Shown here piece by piece: positions 1 to 8,105 of a stretch of 64,000 nucleotides of DNA. The position numbers and the translations under genes were made by a program. Numbering within the stretch: position 1 is the first letter of the stretch; each line of letters begins with the position of its first letter. The notes beneath the pieces were generated by a model. That model saw only the letters and a list, made by a program, of their open reading frames with translations. It was not told the origin of the DNA and did no database searches. Source of the stretch: Paenibacillus glycinis (GTDB lineage Bacteria; Bacillota; Bacilli; Paenibacillales; Paenibacillaceae); NCBI RefSeq assembly GCF_009909185.1, contig NZ_JAAAMV010000003.1:124001-188000 (forward strand). Direction: 5' to 3'.

Positions 1-882
1 ATGCACCGCGAGCACGCCGCCGATGATCAGCAGCGCGCCGATCATATGGTAATAAGCCAGCCGGTCATGCTCGATCGCCACCCCCGCCGCAATCGAGACG
101 AAGGTGCCGAGATTGACGAACAGGCTCATTTTGTACGCTTCGATCTTGGACAGCAAGCAGTTGGACAGCATCGAAGACGCGACCGAGGACAGCAAAGCGA
201 TGTACAGCAGCGGCCAGATGAATCCGCCTTGGGACAAAGGCTCCAGCATGCCGCCGACCGTACCGGCGTATGCGTGCCGGCCGACGGCCAGGACGCCGAA
301 GGAGGTGCAGCCGACGGCCATCATGACATAGCTCATCTGATATGCCGTGAATTCGCTCCGCAGCCGCCTGACGAGCACGCTGTATAACGACAGCGCGACT
401 GTCGATAGCAACAGCAGTCCGGCGCCGCCCAAGCTTGCGCCATGCACCGAAGCCCCGCTCATCGCCATGATGAAGACCACGCCGGCTACCGAGCTCAGCA
501 CGGCGAGCTTTTGCATCCGCGACGCGCGCTCCCGGAGCAGCAGCCCGGCGAGCACGAGCGTGAAGATCGGCGACGTCGCCTGATAGATCCCGGCTTCGGA
601 CGAGGTCGCGAACGTCAGGCCGTACGCTTGAAAGCCGAAGAACACCGTCGGGTACAAGAGGCCGACCGGGAGCAGCCGCAGCCAATCCCCCCGGCGCAGG
701 CCCAGCTTGATCCTGCCCGTCATGACGGGCAAGGCGATGACGAGCAGCGACAGCGCGAACCGGAAAGCCATCGTATCGACGGGATCCGCGTACTGCAGCG
801 CGCGTTTGGTAAACAAAAAAGAAAAACCGATCGTAACCGCGTATAATAAAGCCATTCCATAGATCGTTCGGTACTGGCCCAC
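1..882 (-). CDS. EamA/DMT-family membrane transporter, C-terminus cut by the window edge
   Basis: The reading frame starts at a GTG at 882 and stays open to base 1, giving at least 294 residues, so only a short C-terminal tail is missing. A GGAGGG ribosome site lies 8 bases upstream of the GTG. The protein is almost entirely hydrophobic. The segment near the window edge (MIGALLIIGGVLAVH) is the typical last transmembrane helix of EamA drug/metabolite exporters, which usually have ten helices in two repeats. It is divergent from a MocR-type regulator, an arrangement in which the regulator often controls the exporter. The substrate cannot be told. Confidence 0.82.
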   Translation of the reverse strand, partial: MGQYRTIYGMALLYAVTIGFSFLFTKRALQYADPVDTMAFRFALSLLVIALPVMTGRIKLGLRRGDWLRLLPVGLLYPTVFFGFQAYGLTFATSSEAGIYQATSPIFTLVLAGLLLRERASRMQKLAVLSSVAGVVFIMAMSGASVHGASLGGAGLLLLSTVALSLYSVLVRRLRSEFTAYQMSYVMMAVGCTSFGVLAVGRHAYAGTVGGMLEPLSQGGFIWPLLYIALLSSVASSMLSNCLLSKIEAYKMSLFVNLGTFVSIAAGVAIEHDRLAYYHMIGALLIIGGVLAVH

Positions 883-979
883 TTCCCTATCCCTCCGCTC
901 CTGATCCGCTCAAGCCGGCCGGCTATGAGCTCAAGTGTAGCGGACGCGGGCGTCTCGTTCAATGCATGAATATGCAAAC

Positions 980-991
980 TGTACCGGTACA
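980..991. promoter_or_regulatory. 12-bp palindrome between exporter and MocR regulator, possible operator
   Basis: TGTACCGGTACA is a perfect palindrome in the 138-base gap between two divergent genes. It sits 30 bases before the MocR start and about 98 bases before the exporter start. MocR/GntR proteins bind short symmetric or repeated sites near their own promoters, so this is a reasonable operator, but the link is inferred from position only. Confidence 0.35.
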
Positions 992-1020
992 ATTCCATCG
1001 AAGGAGTGAGCGCGTCTGCC

Positions 1021-2361
1021 ATGAAAGCCTACGCCAAGATCATGCACGACATCGAATCGCAAATGCAAGACGGCGCGATCCGCGGCGGTCAGAAGCTGCC
1101 TTCCATCCGGGAAACCGCCGAGCGCTTCGGCTGCAGCAAAAGCACCGTCATCCGGGCTTATGCCGAGCTGGAGAAACGCCATCTGGTCTATACCGTTCCG
1201 CAGAGCGGCTATTACGCGGTCGTGAAGAAGACGGAGCCCGCAACGGAATCGGATCGCCGAATGCTCGATTTCTCCGCGCCGTCGCCGGATCCGGCCCTGT
1301 TTCCGTATCTGGATTTCCAGCATTGCCTGAACAAAGCCATCGACATGTACCGCAGCGAATTGTTTGTCTACGGAACGCCGCAGGGACTGCCCTCGCTCCT
1401 GGGCGTGCTCGGGAAACAGCTCGCCGGCAGTCAGGTGTTCGCGCGGCCGGATCGGCTCGTCGTCACGTCCGGCGTGCAGCAGGCGCTGTCGATCTTGGCC
1501 ATGATGCCGTTCCCGGGCGGCAAACGCACGATTTTGCTGGAGCAGCCCACATATCATAAAATGATCCAATTGGTCGAGACGCTGGGCGTTCCCGTGCAGG
1601 GCATCGCCAGAACGGAGCGCGGGATCGACTTGGACGAGCTGGAGCACCGGTTCAGGACGGGGGACATCAAATTCTTTTATACGATTCCGCGGTTTCACAA
1701 TCCGCTCGGCACGTCCTATTCGGAGGACGCGAAGAAGACGATCGCCGCGCTGGCCAAGCGGTACGGCGTCTACGTGGCGGAGGACGACTTCCTGCTCGAT
1801 CTCGTGACCGATTCCAAATCGGACCCCGTTCATGCTTACGCGCCATCCCATGTGGTGTACCTGAGAAGCTTCTCCAAAATCCTGTTTCCCGGCCTGCGGA
1901 TCGGAGCCGCCGTCCTCCCGGACGCGCTGCTGGACACGTTCAGCCAGTACAAGCAGCTCGCCGATATCGACAGTTCCATGCTCTCGCAGGCCGCGCTGAA
2001 AATCTACATACAAAGCGGCATGTTCGCGCGGCGCAAGCACCGGATCTTGACCTCTTACGGCAGGCGCATGGAACGCTTAAGCCGGGCCTTGGACGCCTAT
2101 AACGACATGGACGACGTACGCCATCCGCCGGTCGATGCCGGCGTGCACACGCATCTCGCGCTGCCGGAAACGGTACATCTGCCGGAGCTGCTCAGCCGTC
2201 TGGAGCGCAGGCAGATCCGGCTCCTGGACTTCTCCGTCAACTTCCTGGCCGGGGCCGAGAAGCCGCCCTTCCTCAAGCTGAGCATCACGCGGATAGAGGA
2301 GGACGCGATCGAGGACGCGGTGCGGACGGTCATGGAAGAAATCAGGCGGTCGAAGCGATAG
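1021..2361 (+). CDS. MocR-type transcription regulator (GntR helix-turn-helix fused to aminotransferase fold)
   Basis: The 446-residue protein has a winged helix-turn-helix of the GntR type at about residues 1-70 (KLPSIRETAERFGCSKSTVIRAY region). A class I aminotransferase-like domain follows. Its PLP-binding lysine is probably in the SFSK stretch just before FPGLRIG. MocR proteins use PLP or a PLP adduct as effector and rarely act as enzymes. The start is placed at ATG 1021, because the AAGGAG at 1001-1006 is the ribosome site and overlaps the alternative GTG at 1006. It is divergent from the EamA exporter, its likely target. Confidence 0.9.
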   Translation: MKAYAKIMHDIESQMQDGAIRGGQKLPSIRETAERFGCSKSTVIRAYAELEKRHLVYTVPQSGYYAVVKKTEPATESDRRMLDFSAPSPDPALFPYLDFQHCLNKAIDMYRSELFVYGTPQGLPSLLGVLGKQLAGSQVFARPDRLVVTSGVQQALSILAMMPFPGGKRTILLEQPTYHKMIQLVETLGVPVQGIARTERGIDLDELEHRFRTGDIKFFYTIPRFHNPLGTSYSEDAKKTIAALAKRYGVYVAEDDFLLDLVTDSKSDPVHAYAPSHVVYLRSFSKILFPGLRIGAAVLPDALLDTFSQYKQLADIDSSMLSQAALKIYIQSGMFARRKHRILTSYGRRMERLSRALDAYNDMDDVRHPPVDAGVHTHLALPETVHLPELLSRLERRQIRLLDFSVNFLAGAEKPPFLKLSITRIEEDAIEDAVRTVMEEIRRSKR

Positions 2362-2369
2362 CTGGACGC

Positions 2370-2406
2370 AAAAAAGCCCCCGCCCAGATATCTCTGGTGC
2401 GGGGGC
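2370..2406 (-). terminator. Rho-independent terminator of the phosphonate operon
   Basis: On the minus strand GCCCCCGC (2406-2399) pairs with GCGGGGGC (2383-2376), with a further CCAGA/TCTGG pairing in the loop. The stem is followed by six T. It lies directly after the stop codon of the PHP gene at 2424. Confidence 0.9.
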
Positions 2407-2423
2407 CTCCCCGTACGTCGCCT

Positions 2424-3317
2424 CTAACGCGTGACCGCGTTCTGCCCCGCGCGTTCGCGCAGCGCCTCCAAGCACGCCGTTCCGGCGTCGATGCTGCCGA
2501 GCGGCCACCGCGCGCTGCCGTAGCCGCCGTGGTAATCGGATCCGCCCGTGGCGATCAAGCCGTGCCTGGCCGCGGCTTCCGCCGCCAGGATGCAGTCCGC
2601 TTCGTCGTGCGACGGATGATGGACTTCGATGCCTTGCAGGCCGCAGTCGACCCAGTCCGGGATCGCTTCATAATTGCCCAGCTGGCCCGGATGGGCCAGC
2701 ACCGGCACGCCCCCGGCATCGAGCACGGCGCGAATGGCGTCGCGCGCGTCCACGTATTGCATCGGCAAGTAAGCGATGCCGGGCTTGTCGCCTTCGCCCC
2801 GCGAGAACAGCTCGCGGTACAACGCGCCGAACAGCTCGTTCGCATAGCCGCGGTCGACCAGCGCATGCATCACGTGCTGCTTGAACACGGCGCCGCCGTC
2901 TCCCGCATGGCTGCGGACGAGGTCCCAGTCGATGCCGTAGCCGGCCTCGATCAACCGTGCCGTCATTTGCTCCGACAGCCGGGTACGACGCTCGACGATC
3001 GGCCCGCAGAGCCGCGCCAGCGCGGGATGCTCCGGCTCGACGAACAAGCCGAGGATATGGGCCCGCCGCTTGCGCCCGAAATCATACGCGGAAATTTCGA
3101 TGCCGGGCACGATCTCCACGCCGAGCCGCTTCCCGGTCCGCATCGCGTCCGGCAGCCCCGCCGTCGTATCGTGGTCGGTAATGGCGAGCGTCGCGATGCC
3201 CGCGGCGGCCGCTTGCCCCACCACGTCCTCGGCGGAGAAGGTATTATCGGACGCCGACGTATGGCAGTGAAGATCGATTTTGCCTCCGGCTTCCGGCCGT
3301 CGCTCCCCGCTGTTCAT
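2424..3317 (-). CDS. phnPP: PHP-domain phosphoesterase, probable phosphoribosyl 1,2-cyclic phosphate diphosphodiesterase (PhnPP type)
   Basis: The 297-residue protein has the full set of PHP metal motifs: DLHCHTSASD near the N-terminus, ITDHDT, VPGIEIS, LAHPGQ and GSDYHG near the C-terminus. In the C-P lyase pathway, PhnJ releases 5-phosphoribosyl 1,2-cyclic phosphate. A PHP enzyme of Eggerthella lenta is known to hydrolyse this to ribose 5-phosphate and phosphate. It is the last gene of this phn operon, and no PhnP or PhnN is present, so the same role is inferred here. The start at 3317 has a GGAAGGAG site and overlaps the preceding stop (ATGA). A longer in-frame upstream start is not supported. 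Related PHP proteins also act on RNA or nucleotides (TrpH type), so the substrate rests on context. Confidence 0.8.
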   Translation of the reverse strand: MNSGERRPEAGGKIDLHCHTSASDNTFSAEDVVGQAAAAGIATLAITDHDTTAGLPDAMRTGKRLGVEIVPGIEISAYDFGRKRRAHILGLFVEPEHPALARLCGPIVERRTRLSEQMTARLIEAGYGIDWDLVRSHAGDGGAVFKQHVMHALVDRGYANELFGALYRELFSRGEGDKPGIAYLPMQYVDARDAIRAVLDAGGVPVLAHPGQLGNYEAIPDWVDCGLQGIEVHHPSHDEADCILAAEAAARHGLIATGGSDYHGGYGSARWPLGSIDAGTACLEALRERAGQNAVTR

Positions 3318-4300
3318 AAGCTCGCTCCTTCCGGCTCGCCCTGCCGGCGCAGCCCCTCCGGCGCCAGCGTCTCCTGCGCCAGCATCGCCGCGGTCCGCCC
3401 GATCAACAGCGGCCACGAAGGCTCGTACGCTTCGCGCACCTCGTGAATGAGCGTACCCGCGAAGAACGGCGCCAGCGTCGACGCGATCTCGCCGAACGGC
3501 ACCTCGCCTTCGCCGATCGGCATATGCATATCGCCCCGTCCGTGGGGGATGAGATCGTATTGGTTTTTCTCGATCGAGAAGTTCGCCTTCCCGAAATTGT
3601 CATGCACATGCAGATGAAACACATGGGGCGCCATCGCTTCGAGCTCGGCCTGCAGGTCGAGCCCGTACATCCGCACCGCCAGCAGCAGATGCCCCGTGTC
3701 CAGCGTCAAGCCGATCCGGTCGTGGCCGATGCGTGCCATCTGCTCGGCGAGCAGCGAAGGCCGCACCGCGTAGCAGTAGTTCGGGCAGTCCAGGTACGGG
3801 CGCATGTTTTCCATGCCGATCCGCACATTGCGCGAGCGGGCGAGATCCCCGGCGAGCCGCAGCTCCTCGCGTTCCTGCTCCAGCAGCCGTTCCTGCTCCT
3901 CCTCCGTATACACCGGCCAAGCATGACGGTAGATCAGTTCTTCCTCGCCGACGAAACGCGCCGGATGGTAGGCCATCGCGGCCGCGCCGAGGGCGCCGCT
4001 GACTTCGATCGACGCCTGCAGCACCTGACGTTCCTTCGACAAGCCGTCTTGGCGAAACAGATTGATCTCGAACGGGGCGTGCGTCGTAACCCGCAGCGAG
4101 AATTGCTTGAACAGCTTGACGTACCGCTCGAGCCGTTCCTCCAGCAGACGGCCGTTCACGATCACGTTCATGCCGTGGATCGGAAGCTCGACCGCCCGGA
4201 AGCCCAATTCCTCGATTTTGGCCAGCTTGGCTTCCAGACGATCCATGGAGCTGACCAGGTCGTTCGACAGCAGACTGACGCCCATCGCTTCTATATGCAT
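3314..4300 (-). CDS. Xylose-isomerase-like TIM-barrel protein of the phosphonate operon, function unknown
   Basis: The 328-residue protein belongs to the sugar-phosphate isomerase/AP endonuclease 2 TIM-barrel superfamily. Candidate metal ligands sit at strand ends: the Glu of GMENM, the Asp and His of LDTGH, the His residues of HLHVHD and the Glu of LIHEVR. It is cotranslated with the PHP gene (4-base overlap) and lies 18 bases after phnM, so it belongs to the phn operon. It is not one of the C-P lyase components of E. coli. A role on the ribose-phosphate products or a particular phosphonate side chain is possible, but no reaction can be assigned. Confidence 0.8.
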   Translation of the reverse strand: MHIEAMGVSLLSNDLVSSMDRLEAKLAKIEELGFRAVELPIHGMNVIVNGRLLEERLERYVKLFKQFSLRVTTHAPFEINLFRQDGLSKERQVLQASIEVSGALGAAAMAYHPARFVGEEELIYRHAWPVYTEEEQERLLEQEREELRLAGDLARSRNVRIGMENMRPYLDCPNYCYAVRPSLLAEQMARIGHDRIGLTLDTGHLLLAVRMYGLDLQAELEAMAPHVFHLHVHDNFGKANFSIEKNQYDLIPHGRGDMHMPIGEGEVPFGEIASTLAPFFAGTLIHEVREAYEPSWPLLIGRTAAMLAQETLAPEGLRRQGEPEGASL

Positions 4301-4318
4301 CTACAAGCACTTCCTTCC

Positions 4319-5509
4319 CTACAGTGAGGAGACTGCCAAGCTTTGCTGATACGCCATCTGGCATACGATATTGCCTTCCACGAACACCTTCTCGGTCATC
4401 GGGCGGTCGCGGTGGATGCCGACGAGCAGGATATCCGCCGCTTTGCCCGCCTCGAGCGATCCCGTCACGCCGTCGATGCCGAGCGCGACGGCCGGATTGC
4501 GGGAGACGAGGTTGACCGCGTAGGGCAGCTCGTAGCCGAGGCCGTGGAGCAGGAAGACCGACTGCAGCAGCGCCGGCGGATAGTAATCGGAGCAGAGCAT
4601 GTCGACCACGCCTTCGCGGATGGCCTCCAATGCCGACAAATTGTTGCTGTGCGAGCGTCCGAGCAGCACGTTCGGCGCGCCCATCACGACGTGAAGACCG
4701 CGGCGTTTCGCCTCGACCGCCACTTCGAGCGTGATCGGGAATTCGCTGATCGTCGCGCCCCATTCGCCGACCACGTCCAGCTTCTCCAGCGTGTCGTCGT
4801 CATGCGACGCGAGCGGAATGCCGAGCGAATGGGCGAGCGCCGCCAGCCGGAGCAGCTCGTCGGGATCGGCCTTCGGCAGACTCTTGCGCTCCTCCAGCTG
4901 GCGAAGCACTTCTTCTTCGGTTTTATTTTGCTTGTCCATGATGTATTTGATCTGGACGTCGGGCTGGCGGTACTGACCTTGACCCGGGGTATGGTCCATG
5001 AAGGACAGCTGGTCGATCTCCCCGTTGTTCAGGAAGTCCTCGACGAACGCCGATCCGGCCAGATTCGTCAACTCGTAGCGGATGTGGATGCGATGACGCA
5101 GCATGCGCTTCTCGCGCTGCAGCTCGCGGATATTGCGGACGTATTCGCGAACGCTGGCGTTCTTCCGCGCTTCGTTGCTGCGGTTGTCGCCCCATAGGCT
5201 GAAGGAATGGTAGATCGTCGTCACGCCTTGTCCCGCCAGCTTGCGTTCCAGTTCATAGAAGGATATGTCCACGGGAAGACAGCTCGTCGGACGGGGGAAA
5301 ATCTCGTGCTCGATCGCGTCGCTGTGCGAATCGATCATGCCCGGCAGCACCCACAGTCCCGAAGCGTCGATGTCGCCCGCCTGGGCCAATCCCGCGGGAC
5401 CGGAGCGTACCTCCGCGATCATGCCGTCTTCGATCGTCAGCGTGCCTCCGTGCAGGATGCCCTGCGGCGTCACGATGTTTCCGCCGCAAATCCGTTGCGT
5501 TCGCTTCAT
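4319..5509 (-). CDS. phnM: PhnM, alpha-D-ribose 1-methylphosphonate 5-triphosphate diphosphatase
   Basis: The 396-residue amidohydrolase-fold enzyme removes diphosphate from ribose 1-phosphonate 5-triphosphate, giving the 5-phosphate used by PhnJ. Visible family features are the LPGMIDSHSDAIE metal motif near residue 60, the RPTSCLPVD segment, ASHDDDT in the middle and SDYYPPALL near residue 300. The length fits PhnM (about 380-400). A GGAGAGGAG site precedes the ATG. It follows phnL after a 63-base gap and precedes the TIM-barrel gene. Confidence 0.95.
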   Translation of the reverse strand: MKRTQRICGGNIVTPQGILHGGTLTIEDGMIAEVRSGPAGLAQAGDIDASGLWVLPGMIDSHSDAIEHEIFPRPTSCLPVDISFYELERKLAGQGVTTIYHSFSLWGDNRSNEARKNASVREYVRNIRELQREKRMLRHRIHIRYELTNLAGSAFVEDFLNNGEIDQLSFMDHTPGQGQYRQPDVQIKYIMDKQNKTEEEVLRQLEERKSLPKADPDELLRLAALAHSLGIPLASHDDDTLEKLDVVGEWGATISEFPITLEVAVEAKRRGLHVVMGAPNVLLGRSHSNNLSALEAIREGVVDMLCSDYYPPALLQSVFLLHGLGYELPYAVNLVSRNPAVALGIDGVTGSLEAGKAADILLVGIHRDRPMTEKVFVEGNIVCQMAYQQSLAVSSL

Positions 5510-5572
5510 TATTTGCGATCTCCTCTCCTGAATTGCTTGCTTGCCGGCCGTTAACGCCAGAGCGGCGATCGG

Positions 5573-6304
5573 CTATTCGGCCTGCGCCCCGGCAGCCGCC
5601 GGCTTCGGACGCATCGTTCCGCCTCCGGAGAGGGTGATGTCCAAGATCTCGTCGGCGACCTGCTCCATGACGTCCCAGTCGTGGAAGATGCCGACCATCG
5701 TCGTGCCTTCGCGCTTCATCGCCTGGAGCATCTCGATGACGGCGGACGTGGTCTCGCGATCGAGCGAAGCGGTCGGCTCGTCGAGGATCATGAGCCGCGG
5801 CCGCACGATGAACGCGCGGGCCAAGTTCACGCGCTGCTGCTCGCCGCCGCTGAAGGTGGCCGGGAACGCCTGCCACAGCTTCCGCGGGATGCGCAGCCGC
5901 TCGAGCATCCGCTCCGCTTCCCGGCGGGCGTCGTCCTGCGACCAGCCGAGGGGGAGCAGGCGCTCCGCCACGATGTCGACCGCCGGCACGCGCGGAATGA
6001 CCTTCAGAAATTGCGAGACGTAGCCCAGCTCCCGCTCGCGCAGGCGGATCATCTGCCGATCGTCCGCCTGCGCCAGGTCGACGCGTCCTTCGTGAAGCGA
6101 ATCGTACCAGACCTCGCCGGAGCTCGGCATGTACGTGCGGAAAATGCATTTGAGAATCGTCGATTTGCCGATGCCGCTCGGGCCGGCGATGCCCAGGAAC
6201 CGGCCCTGGCGGATATGAAACGAGAGCCCCTGGATGGGGTAGACCTTGCCGACTTGCGAGACGTGCAACTCGAAGGACTTGGTCAGGTTGACAACTTCCA
6301 GCAT
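5573..6304 (-). CDS. phnL: PhnL, ABC-type ATPase-like component of the C-P lyase system
   Basis: The 243-residue protein has Walker A GPSGIGKST, the signature FSGGEQQR and Walker B LMILDEP followed by TASLD. PhnL lacks a membrane partner. In E. coli it works with PhnG, H and I to attach the phosphonate to ATP in place of adenine and also docks on PhnK in the core complex. The region before Walker A contains VSQVGKVYPIQGLSF, characteristic of PhnL. It sits 15 bases after phnK. Confidence 0.95.
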   Translation of the reverse strand: MLEVVNLTKSFELHVSQVGKVYPIQGLSFHIRQGRFLGIAGPSGIGKSTILKCIFRTYMPSSGEVWYDSLHEGRVDLAQADDRQMIRLRERELGYVSQFLKVIPRVPAVDIVAERLLPLGWSQDDARREAERMLERLRIPRKLWQAFPATFSGGEQQRVNLARAFIVRPRLMILDEPTASLDRETTSAVIEMLQAMKREGTTMVGIFHDWDVMEQVADEILDITLSGGGTMRPKPAAAGAQAE

Positions 6305-6319
6305 CTGCGATGCCCTCCC

Positions 6320-7216
6320 TTACAGCAAGGAATGAACCAGCAGCTGGGTGTACGCATGCTGCGGGTCCTCCAATATTTGATCGGTCAAGCCCATCTCGAT
6401 GATCCGTCCCTGGCGAAGCACCATCGTCCGGTCCGCCAGCATGCGGATGACGCCGAGGTCATGCGAGACCACGACCATCGCGACCTTCAGCTCGCGCCGC
6501 AGGCTGCGGATCAAGTCGAGCACGCGCGCCTGCACGGACAGGTCGAGCCCCGTCGTGACTTCGTCCAGCAGCAGCAGCGGCGGATTGTTGGCCAGCGCCT
6601 TGGAGATCTGCACGCGCTGCTGCATGCCGCCGCTGAAGCGCTTCGGCGGCTCGTCCATCCGGCCGAGCGGAATCTCGACCCGTCCGAGGAGCTCCGCGGC
6701 CCGTTCGCGGATTCGGCCGACGTGGAAATGATCGGCGGCGAACAGCTTCTCGGCGATGTTACCCGAGCTGGAATACGACATGCGCAGGCCGAGATACGGA
6801 TTCTGGTAGACCATGCCCATGACATGGTTGCGTATATATCGCTTCTGCTGCGCCGATTCGGCGAGCAGGTTGCTTTCCCCGTTTTTGCAAGACGAGATGA
6901 ACATCTCTCCGGAGGTCGCGTCTTCGTCGAAATACAAGCTGCGGACCATGGTGCTCTTGCCCGAGCCGCTTTCGCCGACGACGCCGAGGATCTCGCCCGG
7001 ATACAAATCGAAATTCAGGTCGATGCAGGCCTGGACCGACCCGCAGCGCGGGCAGCGGTTGCCCGGGTGCTCGACATGCGCCGGCAGGCAATGCGCGCAG
7101 CCGTCGCCGAACCGTTTATTCAAATTCCTAACCTGCAGAATCGGACGCTCGTCCGGCGCGGCATCCTGCGCGGCGCCCTGCCGTTGCTGCGAATCAAGCC
7201 TGGATGGAAGCGACAT
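6320..7216 (-). CDS. phnK: PhnK, C-P lyase ABC-type ATPase with a four-cysteine insertion
   Basis: The 298-residue ATPase has Walker A GESGSGKST at about residues 81-89, the signature FSGGMQQR and Walker B LLLLDEV. E. coli PhnK binds the PhnGHIJ core beside PhnJ. An unusual feature lies between the first strand and Walker A: residues 36-64 carry C40-x2-C43 and C55-x2-C58, like a small zinc ribbon, which the E. coli protein lacks. The start overlaps the end of phnJ by 23 bases. The C-terminal DPQHAYTQLLV is typical of PhnK. Confidence 0.95.
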   Translation of the reverse strand: MSLPSRLDSQQRQGAAQDAAPDERPILQVRNLNKRFGDGCAHCLPAHVEHPGNRCPRCGSVQACIDLNFDLYPGEILGVVGESGSGKSTMVRSLYFDEDATSGEMFISSCKNGESNLLAESAQQKRYIRNHVMGMVYQNPYLGLRMSYSSSGNIAEKLFAADHFHVGRIRERAAELLGRVEIPLGRMDEPPKRFSGGMQQRVQISKALANNPPLLLLDEVTTGLDLSVQARVLDLIRSLRRELKVAMVVVSHDLGVIRMLADRTMVLRQGRIIEMGLTDQILEDPQHAYTQLLVHSLL

Positions 7217-8105
7217 GGGATTCCCTTCTTTCTATCGTTTTCGCGCAAAACGCCGTATCCGAGCACTGGTGGAGGATCTCTCCGGTCTCTCCGTCCGTCA
7301 CCTCGTCCAGGAACGTATGCGCGCTGCCGCACCGGCGGCAGGATTTGCCCACGAAATGCTCGATCTCGAACGGATAGTCCTCGAATTGCAGCGGCACGAC
7401 GTTCGTATAAGGCGGCACGGCGTAGATCTTCTTCTCCCGGCCCGCGCCTAGCAGCGTCAAATGCTCGGCCTGGTGCAGCTTCGGATTGTCCCAGCGCGGA
7501 ATCGGGCTCGGCGCCATGATGTAACGATCGTGCACCAGCACGGGATAATCGGCGCCGACCGTGATGCTTCCCCATTTGACGACGCTCTCGTACAACGTCA
7601 GCCAGATCGCGCTGTAGTCCATCTCGGCATGCAGCCTGCGGGTGATCTGTTCCTTCCGCTCGACGTGGCGCAGCGGCTCCGGCTGCGGCACCTGCAGCAC
7701 CAGGATCTGCCCGCCGTTCAGCTTCTCCTCGGGCACCCGGTGGCGCGATTGGATGACGGTGGCCTCGGCCGCGTCTTCCGTCGTGGCGATGCCGCTCGTC
7801 TCCTCGATCAGCTTGCGGATGCTGACGGCGTTGACGCTGTCGTCGTTGCCCTGATCGATGACCTTGACGCTGTCGGCGCGTCCGATCAGCGAGAGCGTGA
7901 GCTGCAGCCCGCCCGTTCCCCAGCCGCGGCCGATCGGCAACTCGCGGGACGCGAACGGCACCTGGTAGCCGGGAATGGCGACCGCCTTGAGCGTCTTGCG
8001 GCGAATCTCGCGCTTCGAGCCTTCGTCCAGAAATGCAAAGTTGTACGCCGATTTAGGAAACGCCGGGTGCTGCTCCGACGGCCGGTTCATGCTGCTGCTC
8101 GTCAT
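7194..8105 (-). CDS. phnJ: PhnJ, carbon-phosphorus lyase (radical SAM-type)
   Basis: This enzyme breaks the C-P bond of ribose 1-phosphonate 5-phosphate, giving a hydrocarbon and the 1,2-cyclic phosphate. The 303-residue sequence has cysteines at 256, 259, 281 and 287, with the same spacing as the cluster-binding cysteines of E. coli PhnJ (241, 244, 266, 272). The glycine that would carry the radical is G46 in AVAIPGYQVPF. The N-terminal extension of about 14 residues is longer than in E. coli. The start at 8105 is favoured by a GGAGGAGGAG run just upstream. It overlaps phnI by 53 bases. Confidence 0.96.
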   Translation of the reverse strand: MTSSSMNRPSEQHPAFPKSAYNFAFLDEGSKREIRRKTLKAVAIPGYQVPFASRELPIGRGWGTGGLQLTLSLIGRADSVKVIDQGNDDSVNAVSIRKLIEETSGIATTEDAAEATVIQSRHRVPEEKLNGGQILVLQVPQPEPLRHVERKEQITRRLHAEMDYSAIWLTLYESVVKWGSITVGADYPVLVHDRYIMAPSPIPRWDNPKLHQAEHLTLLGAGREKKIYAVPPYTNVVPLQFEDYPFEIEHFVGKSCRRCGSAHTFLDEVTDGETGEILHQCSDTAFCAKTIERRESHVASIQA

